From Tubulanus polymorphus (taxonomy: Eukaryota > Nemertea > Palaeonemertea > Tubulaniformes > Tubulanidae): DNA of 60,000 bases. Location: positions 17,584,153 through 17,644,152 of the forward strand of contig NC_134028.1 in the NCBI RefSeq assembly GCF_964204645.1, written 5' to 3'. The position numbers were made by a program, and so were the translations under genes. Below, piece by piece: positions 20,870-32,531 of the stretch (its first letter is position 1; each line of letters opens with the position of its first letter). The notes under the pieces are model-generated. The model did no database searches and had not been told where the DNA came from. It worked only from the letters and a program-made list of their open reading frames with translations.

Positions 20870-21640
20870 ATATATTGTGATTACATTGACTGAAGGAACA
20901 GCAAATTTAACTAATTCATTCATTCCGAAGAAGACAAAGTCTATGTTAAGTGTCTGTAAACTCTTAGTTCAAGACTATGTGACACGATTGTAAATAAATG
21001 AATGCATCAATCAACATGAAACTGTGTATATGTAATTGTTGTTTGTCAGTGTTTTTGGGCTATCACAGGTTTTCTGTTGAAATGAAGGTATGTTGGTTAT
21101 GATTTTATCGCTTCTGTCAGACAAATTAACATGAATTATGAATACGGTACGAAAATAACTTTTATTATGCAAAGGGGCCAACCCAAATAATTCGACAAAA
21201 ATTTATGCACAACAAATTTGCACAGATGATATCGGATGACTGTCGCTGATCGGTTATTCGGTATCATCAAAAGATCGTTTTCGTGATGGTCTGCAATAAG
21301 TTGTAAATTCCGTGTCGAGAATAATTTCATATACCGGTACTTTAAAAGTTTGTTAAATGTCAGTATTTTCAAAACCTCTTACTCGTTATCAAAACAATCG
21401 GGGAATTCCTTGATTGGTATGCTATGCCTTGCAAGCTTATCTACATCAGTTCCATCGTCCAGGCTTATTGTCTTTTTTCGAATGTGATCTGATAGTATGC
21501 GAAAACTTAGCGATGTTAAATCAGGAAAATAAGTTTTTTTCGGAACCTTTCAAATATCCATAATATACATGATTTTAATTCAAAATGGAAAAATAAAATT
21601 ATTATTATTAATTATTAATTATTATGATAATTTACATCTA
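20870..21640. other. No gene recognised
   Basis: Non-coding. It ends in ATT/ATTATTA low-complexity sequence at 21598-21630. Confidence 0.5.
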
Positions 21641-21644
21641 CCGT

Positions 21645-21866
21645 CTAGTCACGAAAGTAAACTAAACCCTGGTTGCGAAATATGTTTTCTGCATGGTATT
21701 GTTTTATGTTTACAAACCTTTCTCTCTGGTTAGACCGAGCCCATCCGCCTCCAACATTTCCATTACGGCCACTAAAGCTTTTTCCACCGTTGACCTTAAA
21801 CATGTGACGTTTGAGTAAATCACTGGCAACCGCTACTCTTCCAGGATAGAGCAGTATCTGCTCCAG
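21645..21866 (-). CDS. Unidentified open frame without ATG start
   Basis: 73 sense codons between stops: LEQILLYPGRVAVASDLLKR, then HMFKVNGGKSFSGRNGNVGG, GWARSNQRERFVNIKQYHAE and NIFRNQGLVYFRD. Composition is balanced, unlike the A+T-rich surroundings, so it may be a last exon or a transposon fragment. It is just upstream (minus strand) of other mobile relics. Not recognised. Confidence 0.25.
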   Translation of the reverse strand: MEQILLYPGRVAVASDLLKRHMFKVNGGKSFSGRNGNVGGGWARSNQRERFVNIKQYHAENIFRNQGLVYFRD

Positions 21867-22022
21867 CTATCGGGTCATCACGTAGCCGCCACAATTTCGA
21901 ATCGCAATTGTGTAGGAACAACTAGCTGGCCTAGAGGTCTATATCTGTATTATTCTGCTGCATGAACTGTGATTTAGAAACTAGATACCTTTTCATCATT
22001 CGGGAAATCTGTTACCAGATGG

Positions 22023-22061
22023 TCGGCAGGCTGGCTGGGGAACTAGCATTTACACCAGCGG
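22023..22061 (+). repeat. Direct repeat block a, first copy
   Basis: TCGGCAGGCTGGCTGGGGAA and CTAGCATTTACACCAGCGG are also present at 23938-23975. Each copy precedes a longer repeat (22447-22710 and 23982-24248). Confidence 0.8.
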
Positions 22062-22446
22062 TGGATTCCATCCGAGATAATGTTTTATTGGAAATGGATT
22101 GAAAACCCCAGACATACGATACTTTATAAGTGCACCTGCAACCTTTCAAAAGTGACCAATAACCAGAATGAGAGGGTCCAATACTTCAGGGAAATGTTTT
22201 TGATAAAAAATCTCAAATTAGTTTATCCATCAGAGACGAGATATTAGGTTTAGTATATTATATATAGGTGTCACTAAAAAGGTTCTAATATATAGGTGCA
22301 AGTTAAAATGATATATCAATGGCCTATTTAGAGTTGGTTCATTTACCAGAGACCATACATTTGGGGTCTTAGGTTTAGTATATTAGGTGTCACTACTCCT
22401 AAGACCCAGACCTGACTCTGGTCTTAGGTTTAGTGACACCAGTACA

Positions 22447-22710
22447 GATTCCATCCATCAGGAACAACAAGGCAGTTAAACTAAAGTTTTATTGCAATCT
22501 TTATTTCCCGGGATGAGAATGATTATCATAATTTTACATAGTCCTTATTTACAGAATCATTAGTACAATGTGAGAACTAGGTTATAGACATCAGGACTCA
22601 CAAACTAACACCTGGTGACATGTTTGAGAGGCTCAAATTAATTAATGATGAGCACTGACTGGAGCGAATTACTATGAAAACATATTGAGTAATGCGGCAT
22701 GTTGATTACG
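22447..22710 (+). repeat. Direct repeat block b, first copy
   Basis: About 265 bp beginning GATTCCATCCATCAGGAAC and running through AACACCTGGTGACATGTTTG to CATGTTGATTACG. It matches 23982-24248 with scattered substitutions. There is no coding frame. The pair may be long repeats of one retroelement or two copies of a non-autonomous element. Confidence 0.8.
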
Positions 22711-23800
22711 ACATTACAGCACATATTGATACTATATTCATGATTTATTATCCGTATGTGACTTATATCAGGGTGACAGACGCCCCCTTGTCCAATTAAA
22801 TTTGGTCCTCCAAATTTGCGGAAAACGTAACTGCTGAAAGCTCATCAAAACTCTGCGAAAACATGAAAGATTGAGTTTCACTGCGCGAAAATGTGCAAAC
22901 GCTGGACAGAAACGGCTGGATTCTCAGTCATTCACGAAAGTCACATGTCGTTATATACGGACGATGCGACGATACGTTAACTATAATTTTGAATGATCTG
23001 CAGAGGATTCCCAAATTTTGTGTGATTCTGGGACGAACAAAACTGGCGATGTTTTGTGTAGTTATAGCGTCCCGAAGTTCAGATGGTGATAGCAAGTAGT
23101 ACGCATTTCTCTGTTTCGAAGATCTTTTGATTGCTGACTGGAAATAGCTTTGTGACGGAATTTTGTGATACAATTATAGTAACGTGCAACATCTGACATC
23201 AGAGCAGTGTTCAGGCAATGACAACACAATTACAGTTACCCTTGTCAACCAAAAGAAAAAAGTTATCATCCAAAATAAATGGTCAGGAGTAACTGAGATT
23301 ATATATCTCCACATACGAATTTAACCAATTCATCTTCACGTTTCAGTTATACTAACAAACAAAAGATATTAACCTGAATGCAAATGAAAATTGCCGGTTA
23401 AACCTTTAGTATAGTCGAAATAGTTTGTCGCGAAAAAAATATAGATACGCACTGTTCTGTAAGTAGATTAATTTGACTAATTAACCTTAGACATATTCTC
23501 TGAGAAGTGTATTGTATTCTAATACTTATTGTTCGAAAATGAAACTAAAATTGATATATGCTGATTGGAACTAGTTGCCTAGAAAAAAGAATTGTGAATC
23601 ATACTATTTAAACCGGCGATAACTTTTTTGATCGTACGGTAGAATCTTAAATCCAAATTCCTTTAATTTTCTATCATATTCATCTGACCACTAATTCGAG
23701 AAAAAGAAGCAACTATATAACCTTTGGCCGACAAAAAGTTACCGTAAATGCAATTGTATCTACTGAAACAGCAGCTATGTTCACGATCAGTACGGCCATC
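22711..23800. other. No gene recognised between the direct repeats
   Basis: Overlapping 68- and 81-codon frames at 22893-23173 on opposite strands have no protein features. The rest is non-coding. Confidence 0.5.
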
Positions 23801-23937
23801 TCGTCACAGGTGAAGTTGAATACGATCTTCTCGCGAGGTCCACGTTCCAGTCACAATCAATAGTTCAACAGCTTCATTTGTACTGGTGTAAGTCACGAGG
23901 ACGGGTTCTCCCCATCTGTAAGCGGCTGGTTGTTGTA

Positions 23938-24248
23938 TCGGCAGGCTGGCTGGGGAACTAGCATTTACACCAGCGGTACAGGATTCCATCCATCAGGAAC
24001 AACAAGGCGGTTAAATCTTATATATGTGCAATCTTTATTGCATCCCGGAATGAGAAGGATTATCATAGTCTTTATATACAGAATCATGAGTATAAAGTGA
24101 GAACTAGGTGTCAGACAGGTTATAGACATCAGGACTCACAAACTAACACCTGGTGACATGTTTGAGTGACACAAATTAATTAATGATAAGCACTGACTAG
24201 AGCTAATTACTATGAAAACATATTGAGTAATGTGACATGTTGATTACG
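23938..24248 (+). repeat. Direct repeat blocks a+b, second copy
   Basis: Blocks a and b are adjacent here (23938-23975 and 23982-24248), whereas in the first copy ~385 bp separate them. An overlapping minus-strand 61-codon frame is not distinctive. Confidence 0.75.
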
Positions 24249-24318
24249 CCATCATGCTTTAAAGTCTCATGTTATCCGAAGTGACCTAGATTGATGATGA
24301 GATAGAATTATTAAATCG

Positions 24319-24422
24319 AACGAGACTTACCTCTACGTCGATGTTTGATTGAGATTCTATCGAATCGGGAACGGAGAGATAGAATCTCAATCAAACATCA
24401 AAATTACAGGTAAGTCTCGTTT
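24319..24422. repeat. Fold-back, candidate DIRS terminal inverted repeat
   Basis: ACGAGACTTACCTCTACGTC, GATGTTTGATTGAGATTCTA (24320-24360) is answered in reverse by GATAGAATCTCAATCAAACA, TCAAAATTACAGGTAAGTCT, CGT (24378-24420). Arms are about 43 bp with a 16-bp spacer. It stands ~570 bp from a tyrosine-recombinase fragment of DIRS type. DIRS elements are known to have inverted termini, so this may be their junction. Confidence 0.5.
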
Positions 24423-24989
24423 AATTTAATTAGCCTAGGTAAATGACGGTTTGTCGCTAGAAATCGACAGAAAAACGCCAGCTAACACCACAGTTGTCAG
24501 GTTGTTTAATTTACTTTTCGTAAGAATTTCGCGTGCTTAAGACATTGACAGGATAAATCAAGTCAGAATTCCATCAACATTGGAACACAGGCACTCGCCG
24601 ATGGGCTTGGAATACAGTTCCTGGGCTTTTTATAGTGTATCTGTATTTTGAGTGGTTATTCTGAAAATCCGAGAAAAAATGTCTTGCTACTGATACGTTT
24701 AAAAAGATAATGGCCGCTTTTATACGATCACGCAGGCCACGGCCTACACCGTTGAAGAGCAGTGATTAGCCGATATAGCCCACGTGATCTCCGCAGAAGG
24801 AAGGTATTGATTTTCCGGATGGAACATATATTCATGAAAAAATACCGAACTTTGACTGCTAATTACTGAGTTACTGGAACATTTCACGGTTTCATCTTTT
24901 CACCGTTTTATCTTTGTTTGGTAACGTTTTAAATGGCACTCATTAGTAGGGAATCCACTGAACTCCACTGTTTTACATGCGACCCTGGC

Positions 24990-25569
24990 TCACTGACCAC
25001 TCAAGATTAATAATAATGCAAAAAGTTTTAATGTCAATGATTTCAGGTTGAGTTCTGACAGCTGTAGTGACTCAAAATATTTAATTAAAATATTCACATC
25101 CCAGATCTGATCATATCTAGGTACTGCCGGCCTTCTATTATACACTCCCCGCATAAACTTCCTAACCAACACGTGTTCTCCACATGGCCGGCCATCCATG
25201 GTAATAAACGACGAAAGTGCTGAACGAGCAGTGTTTATGCTACTATAACCTAGATTACTCTGGAACAATTCAGTAAGATTGGATAATACTTGGTGAAAAA
25301 CAGTTGGTGAAAAAACATCGGTGGCTTTTTTAGCACAAAAACGTTCCCATTTTTTACGTCCTGTATTGTATATTTGTTCCTCCGCGCCAAGCGCTGAGTT
25401 TAATGCCGGTTAACTTCGCTTGAAATTCCCTTATTTCCCAGTGCTTTCCTGACACACGACAAGCCAACAGAGGTTTTTCCCACAGTGGGTGTTCCGATTT
25501 CTTGTCTGGTTGAAGTAGAAGCTTCCGGTTCCTCGGTAGTAGAAGTGGCACATCGATTGACATTGACAT
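24990..25569 (-). pseudogene. DIRS-like tyrosine recombinase fragment
   Basis: Two overlapping frames. The upstream one (25569-25354) reads LLLPRNRKLLLQPDKKSEHP, then LLACRVSGKHWEIREFQAKL, the linker region of DIRS pol. After a frame change near 25400 the next reads NTGRKKWERFCAKKATDVFS, then NTARSALSSF, PRYDQIWDVNILIKYFESLQ and LTLKLFALLLILSGQ. That is the core-binding half and the start of the catalytic domain up to the position just before the first catalytic Arg. The catalytic R-H-R-Y residues are missing. Such recombinases insert circular cDNA. This one is dead. Confidence 0.7.
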
Positions 25570-26127
25570 CAGCGTCGGATATCAAGCCTTGCTCGGCCAG
25601 TTGGGCACTACTGTAACGGATTCCGTGGACACGGTAACCAAAATAGCTTCTCTGTAATATTTGGATTTCGCGGGGGACAGGCAACTCCTGCGCAGCTGTG
25701 CTTGTCCCGCTTCCACCCAACTTAGGCCTCCACACACGGCTCGGATCCTCTCGGGGCGTCCCCTATCTCTTCGTGCCTGTTCACCCGTTGGTGGGTACGT
25801 CCGGGTCCGCTCGTCCTCTTCTCGGAGGCGAGTAATTCAGCTGGAACCCTCTGCCGGACAAAATATCAGTAGCGTTACTCACACCTCTACTCAGCTGACC
25901 GGATTCCTCGTGCCCTAAAAGTTAGACTAATTGACTCTGACTCTCTTCCTTACTCCGATCAAGTCCACGATAACTCAAAAGAAACGGCCCGATACTAATT
26001 CTGAATTAGTAAGTAATATATATTTTATTTTGCAGTATAACCGCCTGAAATCCGATGCATATAAGCCTCGAATTAATTTCCTATTATATTTAACACTATT
26101 TACACAGTCGGTCATTTCGAACACGTT
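25570..26127. other. Mixed-composition segment, probably more DIRS-derived sequence
   Basis: Between the recombinase fragment and the truncated end of element B. The G+C-richer part (25640-25920) reads RRGRADPDVPTNG-type frames without clear homology. A TTTTGCAG splice-acceptor-like site lies near 26030. No gene is assigned. Confidence 0.35.
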
Positions 26128-26866
26128 CTCATCCAATCAAATTTATCATTATTTTCTACTTTATGTTTCATAGAATCTTTATTATCAATATGCTTATCTG
26201 TAACTATATTTTCATTAGCATCTTTATTAGTGTTGCTCCTAATATTTCATTTACAATGTTTGATCCTAATATTTTATTAGCATCGGTTAAATCTGATTCA
26301 TCTTTATTAGGTGTTGCTAATAATAAATCTTCATATAATTCTTTACCATTTACTTTTTTATTTGAAACAAATTTTGTAACATATTTAAATGGGTGTTCTA
26401 TAAATTCTCTTAAACCAACACGTTCTATTACATTAGTAATATGTACCTTTGTATTCATATGTTTATTCCAATTTGATGGAGCGTTTGAAAATTCACCTTT
26501 ACAATAATCACAATAATTTCTATTTTCACTAATATTTAATATTATTTCATTATTTGATGTAGAAGGTATTGCATTATTAGATGTAGAAGGTATTACATTA
26601 TTAGATGTAGAAGGTATTACATTATTAGATGTAGAAGGTATTGCATTATTAGATGTAGAAGGTATTACATTATTATCAATTACATTACTTAAATTATCAA
26701 CAACACCACTTTTATTATTATCGATTTCTATTAGTTTAGTTTTATAAATTTTGAAAATAGGATCAAATATCAAAGCTATATTACAAGGTATTACATAATA
26801 TAAACCATCATTATTTTCATGTGTATCGATGTATGGAATATGTTTATATACTTTACCTCCTTCCAT
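26128..26866 (-). pseudogene. C2H2 protein (254-aa type), copy B, truncated
   Basis: Starts at ATG 26866 (MEGGKVYKHIPYIDTHEN). It has five 8-residue repeats of the VIPSTSNN type (E has three VIPTTSNN), a finger YCDYCKGEF...NWNKHMNTKVH, then 'EFIEHPFKYVTKF'. A frameshift near 26225 ends the open frame at 26204. Matching sequence continues to ~26128 and then stops at unrelated DNA. An early-type motif (TTTAATAAAAAT before ATAATAAATG) lies upstream. DNA- or RNA-binding role inferred from the finger only. Confidence 0.7.
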
Positions 26867-26898
26867 TTATTATATAAATTTTTATTAAAGTTAAAATT

Positions 26899-28149
26899 TT
26901 AATACATAACACTATTTAATTGAGAATTTACAATATTTAATTGCGCGTCAGATATAATATAAATATGCATTTTGAAATTTAGGCTTCCTTTTTTCTTTGT
27001 CATGAATAATTGTATTCCATCTTTAGTGTTCTGTAGTTTGTTTCCTGAACCATGTAATGAATTATCCTCTGTTGCTCTAAAATCTAACCATAATGCATAT
27101 TTATTACCGGTATAATAATCAATTTCATAATATTACAATTTTCAGATGATTTTACTTATTCATTCATAAAATGTTTTCTAATTTCTGGCCATCGATCAAT
27201 CATTCTCATTCCTTGACAAAATATTTTGTTTGCTATTCCTTCGATAGTTATTTCTACTTTTGTTATTTCAGGATTATAATAATTATCAACATTTATTGCA
27301 CCATTAGTATATGTTGCAATGGTAAAAAATATTAATATACCTTTAATAGTTCTTCTTGGGAAGTTAATATTCTCATTAATTATTTCATCATTTGCATTAA
27401 TTAATAGTTACAGTTTTAAATTTATCAATATAATCATATAATAATGAAAATCCTTGATTGTATCGAGTTTGAATTGTGCTAGCAATATTTTCATTAGTTA
27501 CTGTGTCATATTCTAAACATATATTCGATAATTTATAACCCATATCTTTGACAACGCTAGATAATACAATTTCATTTACAGGAGCAAATGTTATTTCTAA
27601 TATAACATCTTCTTGAATTGCATATTTATATACAGATGCATTATTATTTATCAATTCAAAGTCTAATGGTATTTTATATTTGCTTCCATATATACTTTTT
27701 ATCAATTTATCTATAGCATTAGTTAATATTGCATTATGTGCTTCTGATCTTAATTTATTTTGGTTTTCTGATTGGATTCCTTGAAATATCATATTATTTC
27801 TATTTTCTTTAGTTAACCATAAATCTTTATAATGCATAAATAAATTATAATCATCTAATGAGAAAACTGTTTCTGGACCGATCTTTATTGTTAATTTTTT
27901 AATCAAATATCTTCCAACATTATCAACAACATAATTATTATTATTACCGATTACTTTTATATCGGCTGATAAATAAATACTATTTGGAACATAAAAAGTA
28001 TTTTGTGTTAATCGAGGAATTCTAACATATAAAGTTTCATCGGGATTAATATTTGAAGGGTTATGAGTAATTATATGATGTGATCTTTCTGCTTTAATAG
28101 CATTAAATATTCTATGGTTCTTAGAAGGATTGATATAACTCCCACTCAT
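26899..28149 (-). pseudogene. MCP: Major capsid protein (double-jelly-roll type), copy B
   Basis: Structural shell protein of Polinton-type virions. The N-terminal 250 aa are open from ATG 28149 (SGSYINPSKNHRIFNAIKAE, NTFYVPNSIYLSADIKVIG, IGPETVFSLDDYNLFMHY). A 4-bp insertion at ~27400 relative to E creates stops. Downstream pieces (27390-26899) continue in other frames and include the end block 'LWLDFRATEDNSLHGSG'. About 415 codons in all, close to E. The upstream motif is a T7 run, 6 nt and TAAATG. Identification is by position and by the C-terminal signature; fold assignment is inference. Confidence 0.75.
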
Positions 28150-28189
28150 TTATTTAACAAAAAAATTAATTATTTATTTTTTATCATGT

Positions 28190-29743
28190 TTACTTGATAT
28201 TTTTTGATATCATATTCACTAACCCAAAAATAATTGCACTTACAACTGTAATTAAAAATAAAATATGTTCAGCAGCAAAGTTAATAATGTTTCCTGCAGA
28301 TTTCAATATAAAACCAACAATTGATGCAATAATTCCTGGTAATGCTGCAGCAGATTTTTTAGATAGTTCCCATAAATATTTTGCTAATTTCTTTAAACCA
28401 TCCTTAACTTTATCTTGTATAGAATTATTATCTGGGGGTTTATCCGGTTTATTGGGAGTAGGAGTAGATTTCAAAGAATTTGATATTGCTAAACCAATTG
28501 TTGTAAATAACACAGCTGTTAGAATTGAAAGAATTGTTATTCCTTCTAACTTAAATAATAATTTTATTCTATCTTTTAGTGATATTTTAGAATCTGGTTT
28601 AATTATTAAATCTTTAAAAATAATTTTTAATTTTTTAATATGATTAAGATCATATGATTTTAATAATGTATCTCTTTCTTTTTCCTGTAATTCTTTGTTA
28701 TATTTTAAATCATCTATTTCTTTTTCTAAAGCTAACTTTCTGCTTTCATAATCAGCTTGAAGATCTCTATTTAATTCTAATTGTTTTAATTCTTCATTTG
28801 CATTAGTTAATTCTTTTTCTAACATGGTTATTTCAGAAAATCTCATCTTGATATTAGCAATTTCAACAGATGATTCTTGCATACCTTTAATTTCTCTACG
28901 TGCTTGTTGAGGAAATGCTTCTAATTCATCATCAGTTAAATCAAGTAATCCTTTTTCTAATAGATGTTGTATTTGATTTGTTCCAGTACTATTCATCTCT
29001 TCTTCTGAATCTCTTAATCTATCAATTTGTTTTTCTAATACTAATTGTAATTGACTTGAATCATTATCAATTTGTTGAATATCTCTTCTCGATGTTTCGG
29101 GTGTTGAAGATCTTAATTTATCTAATCGATCTCTATACTCTTCCATTTCTGTTTCTGAATTTTTATTGATTATTTTTAATAAGTCATCAATTCTTTCACT
29201 AAATTCTGTTATATTATCATCTCTTTCTTCTTGTGTAACATCAGTTATTTCATTACTATTACTTATTCTCTTAATTCTAAATGTTTCTAAATTTTTTAAA
29301 GTTAATTCCGCTAATATTTTATTTAGTAGTCTTGTTCTTTGATTAGTGATATCAATATAATAATCACCATCCAAATGATAATAATATTTACCTTGAAAAA
29401 GTTTTAAATTTTCTACTAAAAGTTCAGCATCTCTATCACTTATCTTATACCCAGATCTTTCAAATACAGGTTAGAATTTATAAATATATTCATTATATTC
29501 TAATCTTTTTCTTACTAAATTTGGATTTTCATTTTCAGGATCTATTTTCGATCTAGTTATTCTATCATATTCATCTGTTGATGGGGCCTTAGAACAACTA
29601 TCTGCTAAATTAGAATTATATGCTGATGAATTATCATCATCAATATTAGTTTCATTTAAATTGGGTTGCGGTTCATCATCAATATATCCTTCATTATTAT
29701 TTCCCATGCCATCCAATGGAATATCTTCTCCACCTTCTGCCAT
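28190..29743 (-). pseudogene. Coiled-coil membrane protein, copy B
   Basis: Two frames: 29743-29471 (acidic N-terminus MAEGGEDIPLDGMG, Asn/Asp-rich) and 29374-28190. A frameshift in the ~95-bp gap at 29375-29470 breaks it. The second frame has a long charged coiled coil (residues ~40-245), a hydrophobic segment (ITILSILTAVLFTTIGLAIS), a Pro/Lys linker, then an amphipathic and hydrophobic C-terminus (SAAALPGIIASIVGFILKSA and HILFLITVVSAIIFGLV). The ALPGIIASIVGF type of tail recurs in Polinton/adintovirus membrane proteins as I know them. Role unknown, possibly virion membrane or entry-associated. Confidence 0.65.
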
Positions 29744-29759
29744 TTACATAATAAAAAAA

Positions 29760-31020
29760 TTAAAATTTAAAATATAATATTCCTCCGATTACAATTCCTA
29801 TACAAGTTAAAGCTAATTTAGTATTTTCATGGGATTTATTATCATCATTTAGTTTAATTATTTCATGTTGAATATTATCAGTTTTTATATCTTCTGATGT
29901 ATTGTAATCTTTTATTTTAGAATCATTATTTAATTTAATATTATTAGTTTTAGTTTCTGTTGATTGAATATGTTTTTTATTTTTTTCACCTTCCATTAAT
30001 TTTGGAGCAGTAATAATCTTTTTATTTATATCATTTAATCCAAATGAATTATTTATTGTTGCAGTTTTAATTAGATTATTATAACCAATTATATTTCCCA
30101 TCTTTAATACTAAATCATTACAAATAATTAATAGATTAGGGCCTATACAATAATTTAATCTAATATGTGATTTATCTAAATAATTTTGATATCTTACAAT
30201 GTTTTCTGGAATCGATCTATTTTTATCGTTATGAATTGAATCTTCAAATAATACTTTGAATTGTTTCTGTGTATCAAATGATGTATTTAAATTTCCAATT
30301 ATTGGGGATCTTGTTTCAACCTGTGATCCTAGATGACATATCAAATAAGTTCTAATAGATTGATTTATTCTTTGTATACCTGATTTTGTAAAACCTTCAT
30401 TATTTTCTAAAATGAAATAAACCCAACCATTATTGTTTTCTTGTTTTAAATGATCATAAAATTTCGGCAATTTATTGAGATTTAATGTTTCTAAATCCAT
30501 AGTTTCTATTTTACCATAACCTAATTTATTATTATAGATATTATAAAAACTATTAGATGGTATGGGAAGTGTACAATATTGTAAAATATTCCAGGACAAG
30601 GAAGTGATCTTATTGTTCCAATTTTTGTTCTAAAATCAGAATTATTTATATCTATATATAATTCATTACAAATTTTATAAAACTTTGATAAATTAATATT
30701 ATTATCTAATTCCTTAAAATATCTACATCCTGATCTAGATCTAGATCCTCTAATTCGTTTAATATTATTCTGATTTGAAAGTATGTATGAAATCTAAATA
30801 AACTTTGAATTAATTTATATTTATAATTATTCAAATGATCATTCCAACTAATTCCACAACCTGTTGTTGCACAATAAACAGCAAAATTTAATTGGTTCTG
30901 CCAATACTTCATATCTAAAACTTCATTTCTATATGTAATATCTTTATTAAAATCTATTGCAGGAATATTATATTTAATTGATTTTTTATATTGGAAAGCT
31001 TTTGGAAAACTATCTGCCAT
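29760..31020 (-). pseudogene. 405-aa-type protein with C-terminal TM, copy B
   Basis: Open pieces 31020-30706 and 30599-29760. Compared with E it lacks 44 residues in frame after YRNEVLD, carries another short break near 30600-30700, but keeps the C-terminal TM (LALTCIGIVIGGILYFKF), which E has lost to a frame change. The central region (GWVYFILENNEGFTKSGIQR, QVETRSPIIGNLNTSFDTQ) is conserved between copies. No family recognised. Its place next to capsid genes suggests a virion component. Confidence 0.6.
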
Positions 31021-31036
31021 TTATATAATTAAAAAA

Positions 31037-31471
31037 TTAATAATTTATTAATTCTTTTAATAATTTATCTTGTTCTTCAACTGTTATATGACCATTTAAA
31101 CTTATCATATAATGTATTGTATTCTTTAATTTATTAATTTATTTTATATTAGTTTTAATTTTTTCTTTATTACTTTTTATATTTAATTTTGAACTTATAC
31201 CAGTTAAAACACTTGAACTTAATCCTAATACACCAATTGATATAGCTAAAGGTGTTAATGGACTGAATATTGCTAGAAATGTTATTACAGAACTAATTGT
31301 AACTGAACCACTTATAATCAAATAATATATAATTTTACTTTTTAAATATTTTTTCTTTTTTATCTTTTAGTCACTTTCAAATTCTAATATTTGTTTTTCT
31401 AAATATATTTTTAATTTAGTTTTATTTATATCATGAGGAATAATATCAATATTATCAAATTTATCATCCAT
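31037..31471 (-). pseudogene. 144-aa membrane protein, copy B
   Basis: Same gene as 53368-53802 in E. The N-terminal coiled region meets an in-frame stop (TCTTTTAG region near 31365) and the C-terminal part stops early at 31139. The two-TM block (VTISSVITFLAIFSPLTPLA, ISIGVLGLSSSVLTGIS) is intact. Upstream: T8, GCTAAA, TAAATG. Confidence 0.6.
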
Positions 31472-31491
31472 TTATTTAGCAAAAAAAATTA

Positions 31492-31914
31492 CTAATTAGT
31501 AAATCTATACGCTACAAATATAACAATAACAGTTCCACCTAAAATCCAAATTATTTCATATTTCTGTTGTTCTTTACTTGGTGTATAATAATCTGATAAT
31601 TTAGGTTTGTATAGACGTAATTTTTCTTTATTGCTTACCGCGTTATATAAACTCATTGCATCATCGACTGATTGAAAATCTCTATGTGAAATCTTCTGAT
31701 CATATAATTTCTTGTTAATATAATCCATATAGTTTTGCCTCTTTTCTCTATATTCTTCTGCTCCTTTATTGTATTTTTCTAATGCTAAGTTATGACTTCT
31801 TTGTTCTCCTAATGAACTATTTTTATCAATATCCTTAAATAAATAACCACCACCAGTAAATGCTAAAGCGTTAACAATTGCCGATCCTATAATAGTTATA
31901 ATTGCAGAAGCCAT
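31492..31914 (-). CDS. 140-aa two-TM protein, copy B
   Basis: Intact frame. The N-terminal hydrophobic stretch (ASAIITIIGSAIVNALAFTG) is glycine-rich. The charged middle includes YREKRQNYMDYINKKLYD, followed by FQSVDDAMSLYNAVSNKEK. The C-terminal TM is IIWILGGTVIVIFVAYRF. In E the middle ~20 residues are read in a shifted frame bounded by compensating indels, so B shows the ancestral middle. Upstream T-run is degraded (TTATTTTACTAAATAAATG). Probably a small virion membrane protein; function unknown. Confidence 0.6.
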   Translation of the reverse strand: MASAIITIIGSAIVNALAFTGGGYLFKDIDKNSSLGEQRSHNLALEKYNKGAEEYREKRQNYMDYINKKLYDQKISHRDFQSVDDAMSLYNAVSNKEKLRLYKPKLSDYYTPSKEQQKYEIIWILGGTVIVIFVAYRFTN

Positions 31915-31938
31915 TTATTTAGTAAAATAATTACGCAT

Positions 31939-32160
31939 TTATATGGGAGGAATATATTTTTGTTTTTCCAAATAATCAATAGTTAAATTAGATAAAGTAA
32001 CTGCTAATGTTAATTTTAAGATATCATTTATATCAAATCTATCAATATTAACACTTCCCATTTTGAATACTTTTTTTAATACCATTGAATAACCAAAAGT
32101 TCCAACTGATAGTAATGCTCCATTATATAATCCAGTTATTATCCACTTATTATCACTCAT
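31939..32160 (-). CDS. 73-aa membrane protein, copy B
   Basis: Intact: MSDNKWIITGLYNGALLSVG, a hydrophobic span, then VFKMGSVNIDRFDINDILKL and LAVTLSNLTIDYLEK. One or two TM helices. The E copy is frameshifted. The start overlaps the preceding gene's stop region (stop TTA at 32161 is adjacent). Upstream: T7, GATAAA, TAAATG. Confidence 0.6.
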   Translation of the reverse strand: MSDNKWIITGLYNGALLSVGTFGYSMVLKKVFKMGSVNIDRFDINDILKLTLAVTLSNLTIDYLEKQKYIPPI

Positions 32161-32515
32161 TTATTTATCAAAAAAATTACTATCATCAAAATATTTAGTT
32201 ATCTTATTTATAATTATTTCAACATTTATTTCATTACTAGTTTCATGATTATCATATATTTTGGTTAATATGTTTTTAATATCATCTATGATAAAATCTT
32301 CATCTAATTCATAAAATCTTCAAGATTCTCTAATTAAATTAGTAATCCTTTCTACATTTAAAGTTTCTTTATCTATTGTTTTTTCATACTCAAATGTTGT
32401 TTCATTAGAAAATGCAATATTTTTAATATGTGTAATTACATCATTAATGTTAAATTTCTTCCTCATGTTTAAAATCAAACCCAAAACATATACTCGGTCC
32501 AACAGTTATATTCAT
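32161..32515 (-). pseudogene. 119-aa-type protein, copy B
   Basis: Homologue of 52329-52688. ATG at 32515 (MNITVGPSICFGFDFK), then a small deletion shifts the frame near HEEE. An in-frame TGA replaces the Leu of ESLRFYELDEDF near 32322. Charged, no TM; helical composition. Function unknown. Confidence 0.55.
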
Positions 32516-32531
32516 TTATATAATGAAAAAA

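Noticed and set aside
25661-25918. 85-codon Arg/Ser-rich plus-strand frame
   Set aside because: Antisense to a segment that looks DIRS-related; no conserved features.
28194-29169. Plus-strand frames of 149 and 89 codons within element B
   Set aside because: Antisense shadows of the coiled-coil membrane gene. The equivalent frame in E is also only a shadow, and there is no upstream motif.
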